Numbered from the stretch's first letter, positions 46,730 to 59,151 are shown. The stretch: DNA of 64,000 bases from Sinohyriopsis cumingii (GCA_028554795.2 CM068827.1:140367751-140431750), one strand, 5' to 3'. The notes: a model not told the origin generated them from the sequence alone. A program made the numbers and translations.

Positions 46730-48260
46730 AATAAGCTTACCTGCTTCCTTGGCACTGCTGAATTTACCAGTAGGAAGGAGGCTGTAGGCCTCAACAAATC
46801 TGGCATAGAAAACTTCCCTTATGGAAGGAGTGTTTACTACTGTCAGAAAGTTGGGTGGTGTGTTATGCCATCAGTAAAGGTCCCAATCAAACAATGGCTT
46901 TGCTCCAAATTACCAAAGATAAAAGGTACAGGAGGAGAAGGTAGTGTGACACTGACTGTAGTTGATTTTTTATAAAGAAACAGAGGATGGCAAAGAAGAG
47001 AAACCAAATCATAATTACCACTTAACTGTGAATAACCCTTTTCCACTAACAAGGCATGAAGCTTGCTACTTGTCTTTGCTGATGCTAGGGAAAGTAGGAA
47101 AACTGTCTTACAGTTAAGATTATAACAGGGTGCTGACAATGCCAAAGAACACACAACATATTCCATTTTGGCATTAGTGGGTGAGATACAATGCTATAGT
47201 TTCTGAAGCTCAAAATACCTGGTGAAATCAGAATACTGATGGTCTGGGGATCCTATTGTGGAATCAAAAGATAACTTTAGTGTCTCAGAAAGGGCCTCCA
47301 AATAAGGTAAATAGAGGACGCATTCTCTTTCTCAAAAAAAGGAAGAAAACATCTGCACCCAAAGGATGACAAATATGATCGATGCACCAATCACATAAAA
47401 TGCTCCACTTTGATTATCTCCTACCATGGATGATATAGTCAGCCACCTTGCTCAAAAACATTATGCCTGAGAAATGCTACTACCTATATACTACCTATAT
47501 GTTGAATGTGATAAGCATAACACAATCATAACAGCATTTCCAAGCTGTTGATATGAAGTGTTGCTTCTTTCTGGGACCACATTCCCATACCCTCTGGCTC
47601 CTGGCAAGCACCCACCCCATCTAATGCATCACTGTACAGAAAGAAGTGGAGTTTATGGGTGTATATTGAACTCCAGTCAGAAAATATTCCAAATTTAGCC
47701 ACTAACAATGTTGGTTGTGAAAACTGGATTAACAGGGGATCCTAGCTGATAGAAGGTCCCTGTGTGGTCTCCAATTTGCTAGAAAAAGGAAATGGAGAGG
47801 GCACAAGTAAAGTCTTCACAGGGAAACAAAGTCTGCAGACTTCAGGGTCTCCAGGGGAGAGAGGTAAAGGCAATCCAACAATGTCTTGGCCAAAACAACT
47901 GTTATGAGGGACAGGATTTGCTCATCTCTCTCTGGAGAAACATGAACTAGTGGGTGAGGAAATTTATCCCTACATACAAAATCCTAAGATGGAATGAGAT
48001 CTGACTTCTCTAGCATTGAGATCAGATCAAGACAGGTCACCACTGACCAAATGAAGGACATGTTCTTCAGAACAGAATCTCTGAGGATGTTGTGCATCAA
48101 AAAGTCATCAAAATACTAGAGGATGGGGATCCCTAATGACCTCCCACATCACCCTGGAAAAAGTGCTCTGGGGACAAAGGTAAGGCTATTAACGGAAAGA
48201 TCAAAATTAAAATGCCTTCTGGTTGAGACAACACACATCACAGACCTGAAGCACAGAAAT
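46730..48260 (-). pseudogene. Decayed DIRS-like retroelement (RT, RNase H, tyrosine recombinase)
   Basis: Read on the minus strand, three remnants follow in the order of DIRS elements. Near 48,120-48,080 a reverse-transcriptase active-site block reads YFDDFLMHN, containing the YxDD motif, then a P-rich stretch ending SPERDEQIL. Near 47,640-47,526 an RNase H-like block reads YSDALDGVGA, then GMWSQKEATLHINSLE. Near 47,100-46,843 a tyrosine-recombinase block reads KTVFLLSLASAKTSSKLHAL. Several in-frame stops interrupt it (for example just before YFDD and before DFVC), so it cannot encode a working polyprotein. The recombinase C-terminal catalytic residues are not recognisable. Termini were not found. 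Confidence 0.68.
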
Positions 48261-48264
48261 ATCT

Positions 48265-49000
48265 GATCGTTCCGCCAAGGTGTAGATACACTAACATATT
48301 GGAACCTTGGCTAATAAAAATGACATACATTATCAAGCTGCAAAATTTTAGAAAGAGAAAAGTGTATAAAATCATTCAACTTGAAATTCTATCATGAAGT
48401 ACAGCATCTGTCTACTCACTACTGAGGACAAATAGCATCAATATATCCCAATTAGCCCAATTTTAAGTTTGAAGGTATCATTAAACTACCAATCTACAGT
48501 TACCATAGATAGTTGTCATGGTTGCAGACAGATAAGCATATACAAGGACTACCAGGATACCAAGTTATTTGATGTTGATTTGTATCTGCATATCTAACTA
48601 AAATTATCAAATCCTCCTGCATAATGAGCTAGTAATGAACAAAATAAATGTGACAAAGTCCATGAAGGCAAAACGTTGGTTTCAACAGATTCTGCAGCCT
48701 TTTGTACCCATTCTAATGACTAATCTTCATTACCTTTTGCTACTGACTTTTACAAGAAAATATTAGTCGCTGGTTATTAGAATAGCCGATTAGTAAAACT
48801 GTGTAGCAATTTGAAATTAAAAAGAATCGGTATTTGTGCATTTCGGGTAAAAGAAAGTCTCCACTCGCACTCCTCAGGCATCTATTTTCAGTTGGTTCAT
48901 GGTCAGGTGAGCTAAAATAAACTCTACACAACAAAACTGCTCGTCATTTTGGGTTTTTTTTATGTTAGATAGCCATATATTGAGAATCATGGTTGTAATT
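48265..49000. other. Non-coding, possible retroelement edge
   Basis: Upstream side (minus strand) of the DIRS relic. No terminus identified. Confidence 0.4.
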
Positions 49001-49005
49001 ATTAT

Positions 49006-49201
49006 TCTACCATCTTTTATAAGTAGAGTTAAACTGTAAACAACAAAGATCCTGATCTGCTGTAGCATATTATGCACCTGCAGATCAAAGTCTATGTTGT
49101 TTGTTTTAATGACGCAGATCTGCAAGGGCATTATTTTTAAGGCAAATCTGGGTCTGTGCAGTTTGCAGTTGGACTTGTCTTATGAGTATATGTAGTATGC
49201 C
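49006..49201. mobile_element. Double-hairpin MITE copy
   Basis: Starts TACCATCTTTTATAAGTAGA. It carries CCTGATCTGC...GCAGATCAAAG and GCAGATCTGC...GCAAATCTGGGTC, and ends CTTATGAGTATATGTAGTA. Confidence 0.58.
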
Positions 49202-49799
49202 ACCATTTCAAGCGCTGCCACTATTCTATGCAAAATCCGAATAGGAATTATGTTGAATGGTCACACAAACAGCCACTGCATTTCTGTCAACTGATAATGC
49301 GCTGGAGTGTTGTTGACAGTCAAACAAATAGTCTGTTCCCTTTCTGTCAACTTGTAAAATCACACTATCTCTTCTTGCAAAACAAATTCTTCAAACTTAA
49401 TGGCTTTCTCTAAATGGATTCAAGATGCAATTCATTTTGCACAAAACTAATTTTTGTGAGAATGAATATACCACTGCACCAACAAGCTCTTACAAAATTT
49501 TTTTTAAAAAAATTGATTGCAGAATTTGAACCATAATTCCCAAATGTTCCAAATCGCTGATGAGTAATTATATTTTGTTCTATCTAAAAAGTGCAGTACT
49601 ACAGGTGCAGCTGTAATCCCATATGTCCCACACACTAGATGCAGCTGTCTTCTTGTCAACTCATTAAAACTGTGCAATGACTTTACATGGCATGCCCAGG
49701 GTAGTAAACTTCCAACACATAACCACAGTTTATTATTGATCAAAACATAAGGTCTTAGCAAACAAAGTAAACATGAAAGATCAAGGTCCTTTAAATGAT

Positions 49800-50168
49800 G
49801 TCAAGTAATTTAAAGATTCTCTGATTCATTAGAGATCATCTCTTCTGTGAATAAAACCTGACTTCAGTAGAAGAGTCCTGTGTAATACAAGTGACAAATG
49901 AAAAGCACGGTGGCCTGCAATTGCTCTCGACAGTAACCTCATAAGAGATCAGTAGTACATGTTAACTCATCACAAAGACATTTTTTTTTTGCTGGAGGAT
50001 CTAAAAAGAGGATTCATTTGAGATCATCTCTTCTATAAATAAAACCTGACTTCAAAAGAATAGTCCTGTGTAATAAATGAAAAGCACGTGTATGGTGGCC
50101 AGCATTTGCTCTCGAAAGTAGTATATGTTAACTCATCACACTTTTTTTTTCGCTGGAGGATCTAAAAA
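49800..50168. repeat. Tandem duplication, about 160-190 bp, two copies
   Basis: Both copies run from GATTCATTNGAGATCATCTC through AATAAAACCTGACTTCA, TGAAAAGCACG and GTTAACTCATCACA to a T-tract followed by GCTGGAGGATCTAAAAAG. The first (49,825-50,010) has about 30 bp more than the second (50,011-50,168). Confidence 0.8.
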
Positions 50169-50873
50169 GGACTACAATATGATCAGTATTAGCTTTGAAA
50201 ATATCAATAAATCTTGGACTCCAAATAGCCATACAATATAATATAACAGTAAAAGGATATTAATAATTTCATTTTCATTATTAAGATTTAGTTGTAGACA
50301 GGTTTGAAATCGCTGATCATGGATGCATGAGGAAAGGGTCTCTTCACATTTAAGTACAACATAACTCGTGGTGACGTAGTATTGGTTTTCACAAGCAGTC
50401 AAAACATAATGCCTCTACACTGCATATACAACATATTTCTCATCCAAAGCTGAAAAGTACACCATATTACATGGAAAGTACAATGCAGACCAGGTAACTG
50501 TTTAAAAAAAATTGTAAAACATATTGTAAATTCCAGGCCAGGCAAGTAGGCAAATGAATTTATATTGTGGTATTTAATCATAACGTTGTTTATATGACAA
50601 TTTCCAAGATGCTGGACTGATTATACATTACATGCCATCCAAAAGAATGTGCAATCTAGAAGGGTTGATACACCCATATAATTATGTCTGTTTAGTTTCC
50701 TCAAAATCAATAACCTTTTTCAGTCAATCCTGATTTATCCCACCTATAATTTCTCTGACAGCTGGAATGTTTATCACATCCTAAATGAATGACCCACTTA
50801 TCAATGGCTGCTCCTTTTTTTCTATAGCCTGGACTGAATATCAGTGGGTATTCAATACCAATTGCAATAATTG

Positions 50874-51085
50874 TTTATACTCACAAGTCAAGTCCAACTG
50901 CAAGCTGAACAAACCCAGATCTTCCATTACATAATGCACTGTCAGATCTGGGTCTGTTCAGTTTGTTAGGAGTAATCAGTGGAACAAATAATATAGACCA
51001 TGATCTACAGGTGCATTATGCTACAGAGAGATCAGGATCTTTGCTGTTTGCATTTGGAATGACTTATAAGCGAGTAAATATGGTA
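50874..51085. mobile_element. Double-hairpin MITE copy
   Basis: Starts TTATACTCACAAGTCAAGTC, ends CTTATAAGCGAGTAAATATGG. Both hairpins are clear (CCCAGATCTTCC...GTCAGATCTGGG; CATGATCTACAGG...AGATCAGGATC). Confidence 0.62.
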
Positions 51086-51705
51086 GTTGTGTTGGACATA
51101 AAGAAAGGGTGAAATAACAACCAGCAGCTGAGAAAGATCATCTAATGACAACTAAATGCCATGTATTAAAAAAATCTCTCTCTTCTCTGAAAAATAGTGT
51201 GTGAAAGCCATATGGAATGAAATTTTTGAAGTATTGTAATAGTAAACAGTTCATTCTTTTTCAAGCTACGGCACGATATCCACGACATTATATACATAAA
51301 TCTAAAATACATGGATAGCCCATTCATTTAAGGTATTTAGCCATCAGATATGCAAATAATCATGTAAAATCTAAATATATTATAGAAAACTGTTTATGTG
51401 GTAAAATCTAGACAAAAATTGACTCATCCAGATGACCTTTATCCTGTGGTTAAATTGTACTGTGAAGGACTAAGGAGAGTCATGGGTCTGCTCTACTGGA
51501 GTGAATAGCTGTTCTGAGTGAACTGTATAACTTAGCTGGAAATTTGGAAATCCATATACCATCAAGATAAAATGAAGTGTTTCCTATCTAACAATGATGA
51601 ATTCTTGCAAATACCACTTCATGCTATCATTGCTGCCAAATTAAATGCAAATTCAAACTAAAAGACCTAGCTATAAATGTCTTAGTCTGTTATTGCCTGC
51701 GCATA

Positions 51706-51835
51706 CACCATATATACTTGCTTATAAATTGAGTCATACTGCAAACAACAAAGATCCTGATCTGCTGTGGCATAATGCATCTGCATATCAGGCTCCTTTA
51801 TTGTTTGTTCTACTGAATACTCAAAGCAAATCAGG
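51706..51835. mobile_element. Double-hairpin MITE, left half
   Basis: Starts CACCATATATACTTGCTTAT with one hairpin (CCTGATCTGC...GCATATCAGG) and the TTGTTCTACTGAATACTC linker, then stops. Confidence 0.52.
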
Positions 51836-51884
51836 AACTTGCCCTTTTTATTCATGGATGACCTTATTAGAAGGGCAATATACT

Positions 51885-51985
51885 GTATATATTCACTTAT
51901 AAGTCAAGTCAAACTGCGAGCAACAAAGATTTTGATTTACCATATCATTTAGACTCAACTTATTATGCTGTGTGACTCATCCTAA
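51885..51985. mobile_element. Double-hairpin MITE, left-end fragment
   Basis: Starts TACTGTATATATTCACTTAT and continues with AGTCAAGTCAAACTGC, then decays before a complete hairpin. Confidence 0.48.
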
Positions 51986-52413
51986 ACATGATCATCCAAG
52001 AAAAAAATAGGGCAAGTTCCTAACTTGGTGAAAGATTAAAAATGTAGTTTTTTTCTTAGATGCACATTTACCAGCTTCCTAAAATTTGGTGCACAGGTAT
52101 AATGCATCCATGGTTAATTTGTTCAGGTATATTGCACATGTCCAAAGCCATTTATTTTACACCCTTCTGTCTAGATGGGCAAAGACAAAGATTTCATGAT
52201 CATAATCAAGTGTATACTGGATCGAATCTAAGAAACCTAACAGTTCTGAACTTCTGATATGGGGAAATCAACTTTTAAATCAAGACAAGAGACAATATTT
52301 TTAATGTCAACCATTTGGTCACTAAACCATACAGTAATGAAACTGAACGCAAACATTTGACATGCACTCTGAAATCCAAATCAAGCAAACCAAGTGGTCA
52401 TGAGATGGCTCAC

Positions 52414-52515
52414 CTGGATGGCATCTGCCTAAAATAGAAACAATGCACGGACGGTTCAACAAGTCTGGATCAGTAGCATGTTTTATGGAGGAATTTCTTC
52501 CAATGTTACTCATTT
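52414..52515 (-). CDS. Candidate next exon of the same unrecognised gene
   Basis: A strong acceptor (TGTTTTCTTAACTTCAG) begins a 102-nt open exon reading EMSNIGRNSSIKHATDP, then DLLNRPCIVSILGRCHP, ending CCAG|GTGAGC. It enters and leaves in phase 1, matching the donor at 52,830. The two exons therefore join without a frameshift across a 314-bp intron. No further exon was securely found on either side. Function unknown. Confidence 0.42.
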
Positions 52516-52829
52516 CTGAAGTTAAGAAAACACATTTATTGCAACTTCATTTTTATTTATCTTTATTCTTTTTTACACACAGCATTATTTGTCCAATACT
52601 GAAAGACCTTTATTAGTGCATCCCTTTAATTTTCATTTGTGACCCCCACATTTTTTAAATTAGATACCTCAGTTCTAACAAAAAAGTATCCTGTTTTGTT
52701 GTGCAAAAAGCAGTGACATAGTAAGCAATATTTTGCAAGGCATGTACAAGATGCACTGAAACCTTTTAAAATTTCTCAATATTTACTAACAATTATTACC
52801 AATGTGATAATAAAAAAATGAATATTCAC

Positions 52830-53036
52830 CATTAAACAGTGCTGTTACCCGATCCTTCTCTATACTGTCTAGCTGGGATGGCACCTCCTTGATCAAATTC
52901 TGAGGTCCCTCAGAAACTTGTGTCCTTGCTTTAAAGTGCAATCTATTTTTATGGACCCCGTTGTGTGAATTATCGAAGGAGATGTGTACTTCATTTGCAT
53001 CATGTTTAAAGTTAACACAAATGGCAGTAAATAAAA
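52830..53036 (-). CDS. Candidate exon of an unrecognised host gene
   Basis: An open stretch reads FKHDANEVHISFDNSHNG, then FKARTQVSEGPQNLIKEVP, SQLDSIEKDRVTALFN, and ends at AATG|GTGAAT, a usable donor in phase 1. A possible acceptor (TATCTAG) gives a 207-nt exon entering in phase 1, though its pyrimidine tract is weak. The composition is mixed and polar, unlike the Lys/Ile/Phe-rich chance frames around it. I do not recognise the family. Confidence 0.4.
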
Positions 53037-53039
53037 CTA

Positions 53040-55105
53040 GATACATGTATGAACATCAATGATTTTGGTAAACAGTACTTTTCTCAGCGAAATGATATCA
53101 ACATTTTTTCATCCAAACTTGCTCTCAAATAATAGATGTTTGTGGTAGCCCTCTTAAAATTTTCATCTCTCTAGAACATGACCACTTCATCCTAATTGCA
53201 CTATTCCATCAATTACGACAAACACAAGTTGAGTCATATGAATAGATCAAACTGTCTGTTGATTGCTTTAATAAAACATAAACTGATGTTGCATGTGGTC
53301 CCCAAACTTTGAAATTAATATAAATCAATATTTATGTTGAGCATCAAATGATGTATTGAGTGGTCAATGTTTTTTAATGTCTTGTCTTTTGAACAAAATT
53401 TACACACATAACTTAATATCTCTCTCGACAGCTTTATGTACATTTTACTGATTTCAATGACATAATTATCGGCATTTCTGTTTTTTTTTCTTCTGAAAAC
53501 TATAGAATATGTGCTCATGGGGAAAACAATCTAGCATAATGACAAAATGTTGTAACTCAAATCTATGTAATGAATGTATCACTTGAGAGCTATGAAGCAA
53601 CTGCATCCCTTCTTTTGCAATGCCTTTGTTGTGTTCTGGTATATGCATAAGTGTGGTTTATGTTGCTGATACAATATACGTTTTTTTTCCAAAATTCACT
53701 CTACTACATAAAAACCTCTGAAAAAAATTCCATTTTTAAAAACAAGTTTGGAAAGCCAAAGAAAACTGAACATCAGTAACTCACCTTACCTCGCCAGGCC
53801 TTTCAAAGCCAAAGTACTCTCATACCCAACCCAGCATCCACACTAACTTCAATCGTTACCATAAATTAGTGAATATAACACATATCCAAATATAACACGC
53901 ATTCATGTATAATACCCCCAGTTTTTCTATTATGTGTAAAACATATATTACCCAAGGACATACATAATCTGTGGGTTTTCATAAAGAATATGACCAAAAT
54001 CTGTGTTGGCTTCTTATCATTATAAACATAGTATAAAAAACTAGGGTATGGTGTAAATCATCCCTTCTGTTTACATGACTGAACTGTATCTTAACTGTTT
54101 CAACCAAACTGGGTCAATTTTTCATTACTTTCCTCACCTTAAGCAGTCTCAAATATTCCACAATGACACCACATGCTCTTTTTGCAAAATGCAGGATAAA
54201 AGCCTCTCCTATCCATTACCGGTAATTCAAAATTAATAAAATAGTCTCCTTACCATAAATAATCACCAGATGGCATACACTAAACACCTTCCAATTTTAC
54301 GATAAACAATAATGACACCATTTGCAAAGGATGTCAGAAACGTAAATTTCTTCCAGAAGTCGACTTGTCTACATTAGCTCTGAATCCAACTAAAACAGTG
54401 AATCAGACCCATCTATGGAAGTTAAAGATTTTAGTTAACGCAACACTTAGTAAGTTATTAAACAGAAGAAGCTGATTTTATTATATTGATCTTGTCTTCT
54501 TGTTACTATATAGTCTTTAAACTTCAAAAACTTCAGCTGAAATGTACTCAACATTAGACTTGTTTACTATTTTGAACTTCATGCATTGTATGAAATAGGA
54601 AAAAAGTAATTTAAAATATTATGACAACATAGTAATACAAGTAAAAATCAAACTGTATAACACATGGACATATATACCCTGCAGTGGGAATGCATCGTAG
54701 GAAAAAACTTGGATAACCCACATGTTCTAATTTGCTAATCACCTGATAAATACTACCCTATGGTTAAATTCTTCCTGCAGCTCAAGTAAATGGTCCAGTA
54801 TGATCACCTAACCTCTAATCTAAAACTAAAAGGGAAAAATGTCAGTGCCCTTTGAACTTCTGATATAAACTAAACCAAAAAAAATCTTTAACCATGTTAA
54901 ATGCTTTTGTCAAATACACTAACCTTTAATTCTTTTATTGCACTTAATTTATCTTTCTCCATCACAATCAATAAAATGTGTCCCCATAAGGCATTGCTTT
55001 CTTGAAAAAGGACAAAAAATTGTACCAATAAATTCTAGCACAATAAAGATCCAACAACCATAAACTGCACTGTGTCTTTCATAATAAAGAATTATCAAGC
55101 ATTCA
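53040..55105. other. Intron-like or intergenic, nothing recognised
   Basis: No exon upstream of the 52.8-kb candidate could be supported. A GGCCTGGCGAGGTAAGG word at 53,795 (minus strand) looks donor-like but follows no open exon of length. Confidence 0.4.
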
Positions 55106-55107
55106 AT

Positions 55108-55875
55108 CAGATTGGAAGTTGGAGAGAATGTCACAGGATGAAAAGTCACAATTTGAATTTGAACTATTATGAGACATGAAGAGACAAAATGTCATGTGGT
55201 ATTATTAGCCATATGATTTTTAAAAACAAATATTTTCAAGATATTTTATAACAGTTTGCAACAAAAACAAAATATGAGAATACATAGTCCTAACAAAAAA
55301 AATCACTGCTGTAACTCACAACTAATGCAAAAGGTATTCCATATTTCTTGAAATAGCAACACCACAAATAAACCCTTGAATGGTCTGACCTGCCTGGAAT
55401 ACCATCAGTACGCAAATTATGTAGTCTTTTCTGTAGCAGATTGCTCTATGTCTTGTGTTCCTACTGCATGCTGCTTTGGAGACTGTAGCATTTTCTCTCT
55501 AAAACTTGCACATTTCTATCAAAACTAAGGCATTTACTCCAAATGCCTCAGCACTAAATAACCTACTTGTGTTGCTGTGTCATAAAGCAACAAACCAAGT
55601 CAAAGCCTGTTCCTGTCAAATAAGCTTGATCATCTCAGTATTAGGTTTGTTGTACTGATTTCCCTTAAGGCTTCAATTACTAATCAATTTTCCTTTACCT
55701 GCTTTGCTAATAATTTACTGTACTTATTAATAGTAATAACTATAGAATGTGACTTTACGTCCGATGACTTTTTGTTGTACATGTCCACTATTACTATAAT
55801 TCAAATTGTTACTTTTTGTCCTGTGACTTTCTGTCCTATGCATATGTGACTTTTGTTGTCCTTTAACCTTCTGTC
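55108..55875. mobile_element. Inverted-repeat element with GTCACAGGA ends
   Basis: The left block GTCACAGGATGAAAAGTCAC plus CAATTTGAATT (55,127 on) matches, inverted, the right block GTCACAGGACAAAAAGTAAC plus CAATTTGAATT near 55,795-55,828. Further TGACTTTNNGTCC words repeat at both sides of the right block (55,750 and 55,850). It looks like a non-autonomous DNA transposon of about 0.7 kb. Confidence 0.48.
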
Positions 55876-55879
55876 AATT

Positions 55880-57570
55880 AACCAACTTTCAGAACTGGTT
55901 GAGAAAGAAAATTAAGAAAAGAGCCCACCATGCAGCGAAAAATACCTTACCAGAATGAGATAAAAAAAAAATCTATTGCAGTTGTAATTAGGAATGGAAG
56001 TTACATAAAATCGTCCGCATGAACACAAAGTGACAACTAGATCTTCAATGAGATAAAAACAACTGTATTATAGACCAACACCAACTCAAAACAAGTGTAA
56101 AGCTTGGAAGTCATATCAGATGACTGTCCAAGCTGAGTATGGGTGAGAGTATCTGAAACTGGTGATGAAATTACCTGTAATATTTTTTCACAAATGGAGA
56201 CTGAATTCATAAAATGGCTCCACTGAAATAAATGTATATGAATGGAACTTTCTTGATACTATATAGACTTTACCTTACATTTAAAAAAACAAAACAACAT
56301 TAAAGTATATTTCTTATATGGTATTTATTTTCAACAAAAAAAAATATTAGTGTGCATATACAGCAATGACCTGATGCTATGCAAACAGCAAATTTGCTTA
56401 AAAGGCATACCCTCTTTCACTATAATTATTAATGCTACATGTGATAAAAAGGATGACAGGGTTTATACTCTGAAATCCAAACCCCAAATTAATCTATTGT
56501 ATGGACTGCTGACCACAGGCGTACTGCCTTCTTGGGCTTCCCTAATTAATGATCCTTTGCTTACTGGGACCTAAACTGGACAATTAAAAGCCAATTTGTG
56601 GAATACTAACTGATCTTTCGATCCAACATAATAAAAGCAACATCAGGAGATGAAATAATTTGGTAAATTCAATTAAATTTAAGGACAGAACCTGTTCATG
56701 ACAAGAATGCCAAAAATATTTTTTAATAAGGTTTGAATCAGATGGTAGTGTCTAGACAGAATGTCTAAACAAACTTGAAAAGTGTTAACAGTCACTTGTT
56801 CTTCATTTAACAAGAGTTGTGCTATCTTCATCAGTGAATTCAAATGTTCAATACTTCTTAGTAAGCCAGGTATAAATGTGGAGGGACTTGTCAAAAACAA
56901 CATACTGAGATTAAATTCCCACATATCCATTTGAAAAAAGAGGAGTATTTTCTGATTATAGGAGGTATTTAATTTGAAAAAAAGGTAGGGTTTCAAAACG
57001 TGTGATTTTCATGCATTTGGTTGACATTTCACCACAATTTGTTAGGAATTAGAAAGAATCCTGAAATTTTGCATTCTTTGGAATTTTATTTATACATCCT
57101 AGAATAGATGATCTGATAAAAAGCCTGGTAGAAATCAAAGAAAAAAAAGTTTCACATCAAAGATCTCATCACTAATTAAGACACTTCAAAAATCTCAGCG
57201 TTGCCCCATAAAATCCATGCCTGCCAATGAATCTAAAAGAAGGTAGTCCAAGGAATAGACCATAACAGGTAGTCATAAACTTATTATATTTCCATATTTC
57301 TGCCTTCCTACATTCAAACACAAATATACATGTACACACACTTTTTTTTTACAATAATGTTTTGCTATTGCTTATTTCATATTGATTTTCCAGTCTATAA
57401 TTACAGAATGAAGTGAAAATCAAAGTAATGTAATAATAATAAAGTGAATAAGATAATTTAAATGGAAATTAGTGCTCATTTCAATCAATTTACTTTACTA
57501 TGATCTTTCGAAGTACTGATATTCCATTGCACTTATATATCCATCACATAAATCTACCATTTAATTTATC
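55880..57570. other. Non-coding, one unexplained minus-strand frame
   Basis: The 105-codon minus frame at 56,679-56,996 includes SIEHLNSLMKIAQLLLNEEQ, a plausible but unassigned peptide without convincing splice sites. The rest shows nothing. Confidence 0.35.
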
Positions 57571-57699
57571 AGGGTATCAGCGAAAAAGCTGTGATTTTAA
57601 GTCAAAGATGTCATAACATATCCATGTTGACCAAGGATCAAGCAAGCAAAAGACAATATGCCTCTGGTTCCCCAGTTGGCCACGTGGTCTTAAGAGCTT

Positions 57700-57820
57700 G
57701 CCATTAACAATCAATGCCATCTCACCACTGTCTCGAGCTTGACCAATGGGGATACATGAGAAAGCTTGCCAGTAACTTCCTGTGGGTCGATGTTTTTTTG
57801 CCCAGGTTCTTCTTCCAAGT
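57700..57820 (-). repeat. Interspersed repeat shared with 21.17 and 58.5 kb
   Basis: Inverse copy containing ACCCACAGGAAGTTACTGGC and AGCTTTCTCATGTATCCCCA. Related text is at 21,170-21,240 (CCATGGGAAGCTATAAGC, CATACCCACATTGG) and 58,505-58,575 (GTAGCTACTGGCACGCTTTC, CATACCCACACTGGCCGAGC, then a B-box-like CGACTCAAACCC). Confidence 0.45.
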
Positions 57821-57824
57821 GTTA

Positions 57825-57890
57825 AACTGGCTATGATGTATAGCCTATCATGTGCTGAAAATATGATGTATAGCTTATCATGTGCTGAAA
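57825..57890. repeat. 29-bp direct duplication
   Basis: ATGATGTATAGCYTATCATG plus TGCTGAAA occurs twice in tandem. Confidence 0.8.
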
Positions 57891-57924
57891 GTAACCACAA
57901 GTTATTGCACAGAAACCAATTTTC

Positions 57925-58175
57925 AGGCATACTGACCTTCACCTTTCTTTTTCTCACCAAAAAATCAATAGGCTTCTTCCTTACCTCAAGTGCAAGCCAA
58001 TCACAAAGTTTGATAATTGTTGATGACAGAGAACTCTAATTATTAAATGGAAACCATTTTTCTTCTTTCAGTAGCAGTGATCATGACCCTGTAGCAATTG
58101 GCTAAGAAAATAGGGCTCTCTCTTACCCTAAGTGCAGGTCATTCAGAAAGATTGACAACAATAAATGGTGGAGAA
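57925..58175. repeat. Second copy of the TGACC-word interspersed repeat
   Basis: Shares AAAATCAATAGGCTTCTTCC, GTGCAAGCCAATCACAAAG and AACCATTTTTCTTCTTTCAG with the 2.7-kb copy. Confidence 0.5.
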
Positions 58176-59151
58176 CTCAAGTTTAAGATATTGTGAAAAA
58201 ACAAAACTTAGAATACAGATAAAATTCAAAGATCATTTACGTACAACTACAATTAAACAAACCATCCGATGGTGATGCATAAAATATTCCAAATTTGCAA
58301 TTCTCTTCTTTAACTGGTGAAGGCAGAGTTGTGAAAAATACATATATACATGCACCCAGACTTCAAGGTCATCACAAGTGTGCATGGCTGGTAGACAATT
58401 TTAAACTGGATAAATATAGATTATTAGTTTGTGTGTTTAATGCCATTTTTCAGCAGTTGATAGGCTATAATGTCGGCCAGTATATTAAGTACAAGAAGAA
58501 GTCAGAACCACAAGTAGCTACTGGCACGCTTTCTACCATACCCACACTGGCCGAGCCGCGACTCAAACCCACATGGATATGTGAGTGATCTGTAAAGGTG
58601 AATGCCTTAGACTACTTGGCAACATGGGGCTCTGGATTATTATTAATGTTAAATAATCAAACTAAAGAGTATTTACATGGGATTACAGAGTAAATAGTTA
58701 TTTCTTATGATCCTCCTCTTACTTTCTTGTTTCATTATGAGATTTTCAATGTTTTTTAATTTATAAAAATTTTTTTTTTTAAATTCATACATGTGCATAC
58801 TTTCTATTACTGTATAATAGAAACGGATGTCCCCTTGCAAAATGTGCTGGCAACAGCCTTGAACTTGAGCAGGTAGGATCACATAGTGTCTACCAGTATA
58901 TGTTATAAGCAGAGATAGAAATCTGTATAAATTTGAAAGGTCTTCATGCCAGGATGCTTTCTGTCAAGATTTGATCAAATTCTAATTAGTGCTTGTGGAG
59001 AAATAGCCATTCGAAGGTTTTTCTCTTTTTGCTAACTACAGCTTTTCCAATCCTTTAATAACAGCTGCCATAATGAAGCCAGATCAGCTCCATTTGTAAA
59101 AATTGTAAATGTCTTCATGCCAGTATGTATCTTCTCAAATTTTATCAAATT

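Noticed and set aside
48645..48690. GGCAAAACGTTGG word suggestive of a retroelement end
   Set aside because: A single short word with no adjacent coding remnant; too little to call.
56679..56996. 105-codon minus-strand frame as an exon
   Set aside because: The peptide is plausible, but no convincing acceptor or donor in a consistent phase was seen.
57577..57960. 127-codon minus-strand frame
   Set aside because: It crosses two different interspersed repeats and a 29-bp duplication.
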